45,839 nucleotides of DNA, from positions 1-45,839 of IMG/VR virus record IMGVR_UViG_3300012931_000032; one strand, given 5' to 3'. The notes under the pieces are model-generated. The model saw nothing but the letters and a program-made list of their open reading frames with translations. It ran no database searches and was not told the DNA's origin. The DNA comes from a virus. The position numbers and the translations under genes were made by a program. Below are positions 6,896 through 13,126 of the stretch, one piece after another; position 1 is the stretch's first letter, and each line of letters opens with the position of its first letter.

Positions 6896-7540
6896 ATGCC
6901 AATCTTTAAAGAATTACCTAACAATAAACCATTCTTTCATCCGAAATGTGGGCATCATAGGATTGTAATCCTTCCATTTAATAATCAAGGTGATTATAGA
7001 ATTGAACTTTCCACCCATTTACTTTGGAAAGGGGCCACTTTAAATGAATTTCCTTGTTTAACAAATATCTTATCCCTTTGTCCCATTTGTACTGCTATTC
7101 TGACTATGGATGATTTTGATAAAAAAACCTATAAACCGAGAAGAAGGGTTATTTATAATGTAATTAATACATATAACCCCGTAAAGAAAGTCCAATTATG
7201 GGTTGCATCACACTTTTTTACCCAACGAAATTTTGAAAAACTTAATATAGACCTATCAGTACCAACCTTAATTTCTTTTTCTCTTATTAAAAAAGGTCCC
7301 GTAATAGACTACCTTGATTTTAAGGTAGAAAAAAGTAATATTGTTGTCCCAAAAAAGCTTTTACATCAAGTAATCAATCCGATAAACTATCTCCACTTTC
7401 CTACTTATGAAGAAATGGAGGAAGCTTTCAATTCAATATATCAGGCAGTTAAACCAATTGAAGATAACCCAACAAAAATTGAACCTATAATCTATCCTCA
7501 TCGAGATTACAAAAGAATTGTTGACCTTGATGAGAAATAA
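6896..7540 (+). CDS. Divergent ssDNA-binding (gp32-like) paralog, 214 aa
   Basis: The order of motifs parallels the gp32-like protein encoded at 38991: an opening strand region with HRIVILPF, a CPIC knuckle (residues 62-65), then RRRVIYNVI, later HFPTYEEMEEAFNSIY. The larger protein has CPIC, RRTLYNVVV and HVPTYQEVKDAFYAG in the same order. This version is shorter and lacks the long acidic linker and the C-terminal Cys cluster; instead it ends in HRDYKRIVDLDEK. ssDNA binding through an OB fold with a zinc subdomain is the likely role. It could be an inactive or regulatory homolog. Confidence 0.6.
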   Translation: MPIFKELPNNKPFFHPKCGHHRIVILPFNNQGDYRIELSTHLLWKGATLNEFPCLTNILSLCPICTAILTMDDFDKKTYKPRRRVIYNVINTYNPVKKVQLWVASHFFTQRNFEKLNIDLSVPTLISFSLIKKGPVIDYLDFKVEKSNIVVPKKLLHQVINPINYLHFPTYEEMEEAFNSIYQAVKPIEDNPTKIEPIIYPHRDYKRIVDLDEK

Positions 7541-7552
7541 AAAGGAGGAAAT

Positions 7553-7663
7553 ATGAAAAAGAAAATGATTGATTACATTCATCCGGTGATTACCCACCCT
7601 GGGGTAATTCTTGCTGTAGGTTCTTTCATAGCCCTAATTTTACTTGCATTGGATAAAGGATAA
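7553..7663 (+). CDS. Small membrane peptide, 36 aa
   Basis: ATG after AAAGGAGGAAAT. A basic start MKKKM is followed by a single hydrophobic helix (GVILAVGSFIALILLALD). A one-pass inner-membrane peptide, N-terminus in the cytoplasm by the positive-inside rule. Such peptides in early phage regions can target host envelope functions; no evidence here. Confidence 0.6.
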   Translation: MKKKMIDYIHPVITHPGVILAVGSFIALILLALDKG

Positions 7664-7666
7664 ATC

Positions 7667-8074
7667 ATGAGCCGACTAAAAAGGAGAGTGACTTTTCCCA
7701 CTTTTCAATCTTTATTAGAACAACAGACCACCCGGGAAGATAAAAAAGACACCTCCCGAATGGATTCTCAGTTGTCCTTCCGGATGGAAGAAAACGAATC
7801 CAAAATTCCTGAAAAGCCTACATTGGCGGTAGACCAGGAAAGACTGTCCTTGGCGGTCAGGAACATTTTGGTTCCAATGCGTTGGCCTGATTATGACACA
7901 ATCATTAAAGTTCCGGCCATAATAAATTGGGTTAGACCTATTAATGAATATGAATATGAAGCAGGAATAACCTTTCTTGGCAAATATCCTTATAGTCCAG
8001 ATTGTTCTTCAATTTGGAAAATGAGAAAGATAGGAGATAAGTTTATTCCTATCCATGATTTATTAAATCATTAA
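7667..8074 (+). CDS. Hypothetical protein, possibly PilZ-like C-terminal half, 135 aa
   Basis: Residues 1-55 are polar and probably disordered. The second half has KVPAIINWVRPINEYEYEAG followed by ITFLG, which resembles the end of PilZ domains (alternating strand, W, then G-I-x-F). The diagnostic RxxxR and D/NxSxxG motifs of c-di-GMP-binding PilZ proteins are not visible, so the resemblance may be accidental. Confidence 0.65.
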   Translation: MSRLKRRVTFPTFQSLLEQQTTREDKKDTSRMDSQLSFRMEENESKIPEKPTLAVDQERLSLAVRNILVPMRWPDYDTIIKVPAIINWVRPINEYEYEAGITFLGKYPYSPDCSSIWKMRKIGDKFIPIHDLLNH

Positions 8075-8086
8075 AGGAGGAAAATT

Positions 8087-8242
8087 ATGAGCAAAATCAG
8101 AGTACCATCCGATGAACAGGTTTTAAAAAATCCTGATTTACAAATGATTTATAAACTTCTGGAAATGGTCAGGAATTACATGAAACAAAATTATCCGGAC
8201 GTAACCCACATTGCTGGATTCCGACTTCCAAAGGAGGATTAA
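8087..8242 (+). CDS. Hypothetical protein, 51 aa
   Basis: A short frame with AAAGGAGGAAAATT before the ATG. Helical centre (QMIYKLLEMVRNYMKQ). Its last codons contain the next gene's AAAGGAGG. No family recognised. Confidence 0.6.
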   Translation: MSKIRVPSDEQVLKNPDLQMIYKLLEMVRNYMKQNYPDVTHIAGFRLPKED

Positions 8243-8245
8243 AAG

Positions 8246-8866
8246 ATGGAAAAGATTGATGGTCGTACCATCAAACAATCACTTGACGATTTAATGTCCT
8301 ATTATAAGAGTAGAAATACTCAATTAACAGAAAGGACTATCAAAAACAAGGAATTCCATTTTAAGTATCTATCTAAGTTTTTTCCTAATCCGATAAAGGA
8401 TATCACCACTCAACAAATTGAGGAATATGCTAAGGAAAAACTAAAAAAGGTCAATAGAAATACAGTCAAAATGGATTTACTGGCATTGGAAGATTGTTTC
8501 ATTGTCTTGAATCTAATAAAGAATTACAATGAAAGTCCTGTCTATCCTGTTCTTAATTCCCTCAGAGAACGGTCAAATCTTTTAAGAAGGGGATTTCCTC
8601 ACAACAGAAAGGTAAGTTCTGGTCATGTCTCCCCAAGAACTGGGTCATTCTTCCCCCCTCCGGGGGAATTGATTCCAGAGGAATCAAAGACAGGGAAAAT
8701 AAATTCTGTTATTTCAGAACCTGAACCCAAAAATCCAATTGACGATTACTTCACTGTGACTAGGGAATGGGCTGCATTGCTTGGAGCAACAGGCTTTTCT
8801 TTCTCTTGTCAAGGCAATACTCTGACAATAATCTTATCTGGAATTAAATGTGAAGGAATAGAATAA
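8246..8866 (+). CDS. Integrase SAM-like (core-binding) domain protein without catalytic domain, 206 aa
   Basis: Residues 8-105 (LDDLMSYYKSRN, RTIKNKEFHFKYLSKFF, ITTQQIEEYAKEKL, RNTVKMDLLALEDCF) follow the helical pattern of the N-terminal DNA-binding domain of tyrosine recombinases. The catalytic R-H-R-Y domain is absent: the rest is a Pro/Ser-rich linker and a short strand domain (ATGFSFSCQGNTLTIIL). It therefore cannot be a recombinase on its own. It may be a DNA-binding regulator or a domain relic. The fold call rests on pattern only. Confidence 0.55.
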   Translation: MEKIDGRTIKQSLDDLMSYYKSRNTQLTERTIKNKEFHFKYLSKFFPNPIKDITTQQIEEYAKEKLKKVNRNTVKMDLLALEDCFIVLNLIKNYNESPVYPVLNSLRERSNLLRRGFPHNRKVSSGHVSPRTGSFFPPPGELIPEESKTGKINSVISEPEPKNPIDDYFTVTREWAALLGATGFSFSCQGNTLTIILSGIKCEGIE

Positions 8867-8889
8867 AAAATTTAAAAGGAGGAAATTCA

Positions 8890-9225
8890 ATGACTTTACA
8901 AGACTTAATTGACCGAATAAATATGTACCGAAGTAAATTAAATTTACCTCCCATCTTTGTTCATTCTCGTCCTTCTTCTTTAGGAAGCGGGACTACTTTA
9001 GAAATAAGATGTGGAGAAAAATCTCAAATGGGATACCTTACCTCGAAAGAGATTGTTATGAACAGCCGCCTGCTGGCAAAATCAACTAATGGCGGTGCAT
9101 TAAATTGGTTCTTAAAAGGAATGCTTACTGCATTCCAATCGGAAGCTGTTCCTTCTATTAGCAATTTCAATTCTCAAATTGCTAATATTACTCGGAGCAA
9201 CTATACCCGAACTGTGGAGGATTAA
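8890..9225 (+). CDS. Hypothetical protein, 111 aa
   Basis: Behind AAAAGGAGGAAATTCA. Compact alpha/beta pattern with a basic middle and Ser/Asn-rich end. No family recognised. Confidence 0.75.
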   Translation: MTLQDLIDRINMYRSKLNLPPIFVHSRPSSLGSGTTLEIRCGEKSQMGYLTSKEIVMNSRLLAKSTNGGALNWFLKGMLTAFQSEAVPSISNFNSQIANITRSNYTRTVED

Positions 9226-9474
9226 ATGGAAAAAGAAAAAGATAAAACAAAACATTCAATTACTGAAGAGGATTTAGTAATGCTTGAGAAAGCAGCCTCC
9301 TTAAAAATATTAACCCCTTTTGAGGAGTCACTCATTAATGACAGAATTGGTTCCTTCAAACAATTTGGGTTCAAATGTGTCATAACTGAGTCACAAAGAA
9401 ATATAATAAAGGATTTGGCGGAGCGATATAACTCTGCCCATTTGAAAACATCGGGCGAGGGTGGTAACTACTAA
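9226..9474 (+). CDS. Hypothetical protein, 82 aa
   Basis: Begins directly after the previous stop with GGAGGATTAA upstream. The segment SLKILTPFEESLINDRIGSF and the following VITESQRNIIKDLAERY resemble short helical modules seen near zinc-finger tails of phage proteins. No family recognised. Its stop overlaps the next start. Confidence 0.7.
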   Translation: MEKEKDKTKHSITEEDLVMLEKAASLKILTPFEESLINDRIGSFKQFGFKCVITESQRNIIKDLAERYNSAHLKTSGEGGNY

Positions 9475-9665
9475 TGGAAGATATTCATTATGATATTCCA
9501 TTTTTCTATCACAAACCATGCCCAAATCATGAACCAACAAAGTGTTCTTACCATGGAGCAATAATGGAACCGCTCCACAAGAATTTCGACTCCCGAAAAC
9601 CAGTAATTGGTTTAAAATGTTGTGCTTGCCAAAAGGTTTGGCTATTAAAGGAGAAGAAAAAATGA
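9474..9665 (+). CDS. Small Cys/His-rich protein, 63 aa
   Basis: CPNHEPTKCSYHG near residues 14-26 and LKCCACQK near residues 49-56 give two Cys/His clusters suited to zinc binding. It begins with a one-base overlap of the upstream stop. Function unknown. Confidence 0.7.
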   Translation: MEDIHYDIPFFYHKPCPNHEPTKCSYHGAIMEPLHKNFDSRKPVIGLKCCACQKVWLLKEKKK

Positions 9666-10015
9666 GAACTATTATAGCGGGTTCAAGAAATGTGAATGCT
9701 TATGAGGCCGTGAAAGAAGCGATTAAGGAATCCGGCTTTGAAATCACTATGATTATCTCTGGCGGTGCTAAAGGTGTTGACCGTCTTGGGGAAAGGTTTG
9801 CTATCGAAAATAGTATTCCTTTTCAAAGATTCCTGCCTGATTGGTCAAAGTATGGAAAGGCAGCAGGTCCTGTTCGGAATGCCGAAATGGCTAAAAATGC
9901 TGATGCTTTAATTGCTATCTGGAACGGAAGCAGTAAAGGAACAAAGAACATGATTAAAACGGCCAGCAAATATGGGTTAAAAACCTATGTATATCAATTG
10001 AAGGATATTTTCTAA
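9662..10015 (+). CDS. DUF2493 / YspA-like SLOG-superfamily protein
   Basis: 117 residues from the ATG after GGAGAAGAAAAA. The signature IIAGSRN at the start, ISGGAKGVDRLGERFA in the middle and GPVRNAEMAKNADALIAIW later are the conserved motifs of the DUF2493 (YspA-like) family of the SLOG superfamily, a Rossmann-like fold that binds nucleotide-derived ligands. Family members occur often in phages and some SLOG proteins act in defence signalling or anti-defence. The ligand here is unknown. Confidence 0.8.
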   Translation: MRTIIAGSRNVNAYEAVKEAIKESGFEITMIISGGAKGVDRLGERFAIENSIPFQRFLPDWSKYGKAAGPVRNAEMAKNADALIAIWNGSSKGTKNMIKTASKYGLKTYVYQLKDIF

Positions 10016-10033
10016 TTAAAAGGAGGAGAAAAC

Positions 10034-10336
10034 ATGGAAATAACCGTCACCATAAATAATTGTCATGATTGCCGACATCTAGATCATTCAGGTTCTTACA
10101 CCCCCGGAGGAGCTAAGTGGATTTGTGGTCACCCATATGCAGTAAACGCTGTGACCAAAGCTAAAAAACTTCACATATATTCCAAAGAGGAAATGGTGAA
10201 GGTCAATGACCCAAAGACCCCGGAACAGGAAAGGGATAAACTGTTAGACAGATGGCACTGGAAGCACAGAGTCCTTCCTGATGAAGGAAAAACAATCCCG
10301 GATTGGTGCCCACTAAAACAAAGAAAGCCTTACTAA
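10034..10336 (+). CDS. Conserved phage Cys-rich protein, 100 aa
   Basis: The arrangement CHDCRHLDHSG, then CGHPYA, then IPDWCPLK is a recurring phage pattern with four Cys and one or more His that probably hold a metal. The function of this type is not known to me. Strong AAAAGGAGG upstream. Confidence 0.75.
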   Translation: MEITVTINNCHDCRHLDHSGSYTPGGAKWICGHPYAVNAVTKAKKLHIYSKEEMVKVNDPKTPEQERDKLLDRWHWKHRVLPDEGKTIPDWCPLKQRKPY

Positions 10337-10350
10337 AAGGAGGATTAATT

Positions 10351-10554
10351 ATGGAAATCTTTCTGAAAAAATGCCCAGTTTGTGGTAAAGATCATCGCAG
10401 TTTTAAACAGGTCATGCGTTGTTTCAACCCACTTAAACATCTTTTTGAATGGATATCAGAAAAACACCCAAATTCCCTCACTTTTAATAAGATAAATACT
10501 TCTTATCAAGAAATGAAAACCTATATGTACAATAGGTTTGGGTGCGAAAAATGA
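10351..10554 (+). CDS. Hypothetical protein with CPVCG knuckle, 67 aa
   Basis: ATG behind AAAAGGAGG. One CPVCGKDHRS zinc knuckle near the start and a later Cys near residue 23. No family recognised. It overlaps the next gene by an ATGA junction. Confidence 0.65.
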   Translation: MEIFLKKCPVCGKDHRSFKQVMRCFNPLKHLFEWISEKHPNSLTFNKINTSYQEMKTYMYNRFGCEK

Positions 10555-11333
10555 TGAACATTCTTAGTGTGGATTGGGACTTCTTTTTTCCTGATGTGAT
10601 TCCTCTTGATTGGGGACACAAGGAATCTCCTTTATTCATTGAAAGCCTCTGGCCGATAAGAGCAGGGAATAGAAACCTTCTTACCAAAGAAAAGGCTATT
10701 GATACTATTTTGCCAGATAAAAACCTACTCAATGGCTTTTGGGAAAGGGTAATATATCAGCCAGGATTAGTCTATTCTCTAATAATTACTGAATCTCATG
10801 CTGATATATCCATTATCTTGAAAGAGGATAAGAAAAATGTGGTGGTAAACTTTGACCAGCACCATGACATTCTCTATAGAGGAAGAACAATTCCTAAAGG
10901 AGATATACCTGATTGTGATTATTGGGCCGGCTGGGGAATAAAGTATGGTTATATCAAAGAACTTCATCAATTCTATCCTGAATGGAGAAAACAAAATCCA
11001 GAATCCTCTGACGTAAATAATCTTCTCCCGGAACTTAATACCAAAAGAAAACATAAAATCACTGTAAATTATGGCCTTTCTAGTAACTATCTCCCAAAGA
11101 TATTTGGAGTTGTTTTTATCTGCCGTAGTGGGGCATGGACTCCCTCTTGGTGTGATGATAAATGGTTAGAATTTATTTCTTGGTGGAAAAAGTTTCCCTC
11201 TATTTGGGACAACAAAATCATTTTGCCCTATGTCCTACAAGAAAGAAAACCTAACCTTGAAGAGGCTATCGAACTTTCTAAACAATGGGACAAACAATAT
11301 GAGGAGGTAATGAAATGGAACCAGAGGAGCTAA
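10551..11333 (+). CDS. UPF0489-like (arginase/deacetylase-fold) protein
   Basis: 260 residues. SVDWDFFFPD at residues 5-14 and VNFDQHHDILYRG near residues 98-110 are the two metal-ligand patterns of the UPF0489 family, which is related to the ureohydrolase (arginase) fold with DxHxD-type manganese sites. The C-terminus is tryptophan-rich. The start at 10551 gives an ATGA overlap with the previous gene. Substrate unknown; hydrolysis of a guanidino or amide group is only a fold-level guess. Confidence 0.55.
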   Translation: MMNILSVDWDFFFPDVIPLDWGHKESPLFIESLWPIRAGNRNLLTKEKAIDTILPDKNLLNGFWERVIYQPGLVYSLIITESHADISIILKEDKKNVVVNFDQHHDILYRGRTIPKGDIPDCDYWAGWGIKYGYIKELHQFYPEWRKQNPESSDVNNLLPELNTKRKHKITVNYGLSSNYLPKIFGVVFICRSGAWTPSWCDDKWLEFISWWKKFPSIWDNKIILPYVLQERKPNLEEAIELSKQWDKQYEEVMKWNQRS

Positions 11334-11650
11334 AAAAATTACCGAAATGGGCGCAAGAAAAGATTCAAAAACTTCTCCTTCATAATCGACACCTAAGGGT
11401 GTTGAACAATACCCTCAGAAAAGAGCATCCTGAAAGTAATACGGCGGCTCAAATTGAAGGTTACCCTAAATATCAGGTTATGTATCTCCCTGATTCAACA
11501 AGGGTACTTTTTAAAGGAAAAGGGGTTGAAGTGGAAGTATTCGTAGACCTGGATGGAATCGTCCGAGTTGCAATTGAAGATGGCATAATCTTGCCTTGGG
11601 CAAGAAATGTTATCTATGTAACTGACCGACATAATACTTCAAATAAATAA
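11315..11650 (+). CDS. Conserved phage hypothetical protein, 111 aa
   Basis: The opening EELKKLPKWAQEKIQKLL followed by a short coiled coil (HNRHLRVLNNTLRKE) is a familiar beginning of small phage proteins of unknown function. The second half is beta-rich (KYQVMYLPDSTRVLFKGK). It overlaps the preceding gene by 19 bases, with GAGGAGG inside that gene as its ribosome binding site. Confidence 0.75.
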   Translation: MEPEELKKLPKWAQEKIQKLLLHNRHLRVLNNTLRKEHPESNTAAQIEGYPKYQVMYLPDSTRVLFKGKGVEVEVFVDLDGIVRVAIEDGIILPWARNVIYVTDRHNTSNK

Positions 11651-11662
11651 GGAGGAACCTAA

Positions 11663-12085
11663 ATGATTCTATGTACCGATTGTTGTGAGGAAATTAACGG
11701 CAAAAATGCAATCCAATCCACTACAATTCATGGAAATTGTCAAGTTTGTGGAGATAGGTTTGGTAAATTAACCATCTATCTGGAAAAACTTCGCACCAGA
11801 AAAGTGGATACAGCCAGGACCATCATGGACAATATGAAACATTGGAATAAACATCTTTTATCTAAAGATGAAGAAGGGGAAGCAACTTTTTTATTTGAAG
11901 TTCCTGAGGATAAGTTAAAACCAGAAGTGAAAAAGGTTGTGCATTTAAGATTTGGACCCAAGAATGTTCGATGCCTCTATGCTATAAAGACTAGGAGAGG
12001 TATTGAATTTGTTCATGGATTTCACCATGATGAATTTTGTCCTGCGGTGCGGTCTACTCAACTAAAACGTCGGATAAAAAAGTGA
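11663..12085 (+). CDS. Zinc-knuckle protein, 140 aa
   Basis: CTDCCEEI near the start and CQVCGDRFG about 20 residues later form a two-knuckle zinc site. The remainder is helical then strand-rich (VVHLRFGPKNVRCLYAI) and ends in a basic tail (KRRIKK). Last gene of the small-gene array before a promoter-bearing gap. Nucleic-acid binding is plausible, not shown. Confidence 0.75.
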   Translation: MILCTDCCEEINGKNAIQSTTIHGNCQVCGDRFGKLTIYLEKLRTRKVDTARTIMDNMKHWNKHLLSKDEEGEATFLFEVPEDKLKPEVKKVVHLRFGPKNVRCLYAIKTRRGIEFVHGFHHDEFCPAVRSTQLKRRIKK

Positions 12086-12094
12086 AAATAATCA

Positions 12095-12124
12095 TTGACA
12101 TTTATCAAAAAAGAGAAGTAAAAT
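12095..12124 (+). promoter_or_regulatory. Host-type sigma70 promoter upstream of the sigma-like gene
   Basis: A perfect TTGACA (12095-12100), an 18-base spacer and TAAAAT (12119-12124) lie in the 67-base gap ahead of the gene at 12153. A transcript starting near 12131 would include the AAAGGAG site of that gene. It contrasts with the -35-less boxes in other gaps. Confidence 0.65.
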
Positions 12125-12152
12125 ATATTTAATCAGAAAGGAGACCGACGTT

Positions 12153-12674
12153 ATGAGCATAACTAAATATGATGCTTTTATTAATAAAATTATACAAAGG
12201 TTCTTAAATATCACTTATATTGACCCTTCTCTAACAATTGATGATTTATGGGGAGAGGCTTACGAAATCTATGCAAAACTATTAAACACCTCCCTTTCTT
12301 GTGAATTCATTACTGCCCTCGGAAGACAAATAGAACAGAGGTTTATGGATATGTACAGAATAGCTAAACGATTGGATTCTCACCTTGACCGAGACCAATT
12401 CATTGAAGACTTTGCTTCCAGAAAGGTTGTATTTTCCAGGATTCAATTCTCTGAACTTCCTCCACATTTAAAACAATTAGTTCAGAAAATCTATAGTAAT
12501 CCGGAAGAAATAGGCAGAGCAATTCCTGGGCCAGGGATTAATAAGACAGAATTGATTAAATATTTAACCAAAGAACTCGGATGGCAAAGAAAAACCGCTA
12601 TTAATTTTACTGCTCAGATTCATCACACGTCAAGAAAAACCGCCTCTAGAAACGCTCTCACCGCACAAATTTAG
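12153..12674 (+). CDS. Putative sigma-factor-like transcription protein, 173 aa
   Basis: Residues 28-75 (IDDLWGEAYEIYAKLL, then FITALGRQIEQRFMDMYR) resemble sigma-70 region 2, where an acidic DL..EA helix is followed by a helix ending in a basic D.YR segment. The C-terminal third (INKTELIKYLTKELGWQRKT) could be a helix-turn-helix replacing region 4. It has its own sigma70-type promoter and is followed by a gap with an ATCGTATAAT box. Without profile comparison this is a tentative call; a generic HTH regulator is the alternative. Confidence 0.4.
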   Translation: MSITKYDAFINKIIQRFLNITYIDPSLTIDDLWGEAYEIYAKLLNTSLSCEFITALGRQIEQRFMDMYRIAKRLDSHLDRDQFIEDFASRKVVFSRIQFSELPPHLKQLVQKIYSNPEEIGRAIPGPGINKTELIKYLTKELGWQRKTAINFTAQIHHTSRKTASRNALTAQI

Positions 12675-12694
12675 CACAATAAATCGCAAGTCTC

Positions 12695-12704
12695 ATCGTA
12701 TAAT
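12695..12704 (+). promoter_or_regulatory. ATCGTATAAT-box phage promoter, copy 1
   Basis: ATCGTATAAT sits in the 69-base gap ahead of the gene at 12744. The TATAAT part is a perfect -10, but no good -35 lies 16-18 bases upstream. The same 10-base box recurs at 18800, 21125 and 38440, each time in an intergenic gap. Confidence 0.65.
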
Positions 12705-12743
12705 AAAACAGACAGTCAATCTTTGTTCATGGAGGATTAAAAG

Positions 12744-12938
12744 ATGTTCCATGGTTTTACTTGGTTTGGTGTACCACTTGAGATTTATCTTCGAGTAGGT
12801 GAAGTTACCTTTATTCTTATCATTATAGGTTTATTGATTCGGTCAATGTGTCAATTAAGAAATGTATCCAAAAGTCTCAAAGAAATGTTAAAAGGAGGAA
12901 GAAGACATGACCGAAATGGTTCCGGTAATCTCAAGTAA
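12744..12938 (+). CDS. Small membrane protein, 64 aa
   Basis: ATG after GGAGGATTAAAAG. One clear membrane helix at residues 15-38 (RVGEVTFILIIIGLLIRSM) with a basic, cytoplasmic tail containing a short helix. No family recognised. It overlaps the next gene by 32 bases. Confidence 0.65.
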   Translation: MFHGFTWFGVPLEIYLRVGEVTFILIIIGLLIRSMCQLRNVSKSLKEMLKGGRRHDRNGSGNLK

Positions 12939-13122
12939 TATTGAATCTATTGGTTATGACCATGAGAAAGAAGAACTCCATATTAAATTCAAAGGAGGGA
13001 AGACCTATATGTATAAAAAGGTTCCCATTTCTCTCTACGAGGAACTTATCTCAGCAGCATCCATTGGAAAGTTTTTTGCTGCGAATATAAGAGACCACTT
13101 TAATTGGGAAATTCTCCTATAA
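12907..13122 (+). CDS. KTSC domain protein
   Basis: 71 residues. ISSNIESIGYDHEKEELHI, FKGGKTYMYKKVPISLYEEL and the A-S-I-GKFFAANIRDHF ending match the KTSC domain, a short domain found alone or fused to lysyl-tRNA synthetases and often encoded by phages. Its role is unknown. The start has AAAGGAGGAAG upstream within the preceding gene. Confidence 0.8.
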   Translation: MTEMVPVISSNIESIGYDHEKEELHIKFKGGKTYMYKKVPISLYEELISAASIGKFFAANIRDHFNWEILL

Positions 13123-13126
13123 AACC

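Noticed and set aside
7667-8074. PilZ c-di-GMP-binding domain
   Set aside because: Only the last strands resemble PilZ; the diagnostic RxxxR and (D/N)xSxxG motifs are missing, so kept only as a remark.
8246-8866. Functional tyrosine integrase, implying a temperate phage
   Set aside because: No catalytic domain and no attachment-site features; cannot support lysogeny.
10551-11333. Candidate QueC (PP-loop ATPase) for the deazaguanine pathway
   Set aside because: No SGGxDS PP-loop; the motifs fit the UPF0489 metal-binding family instead.
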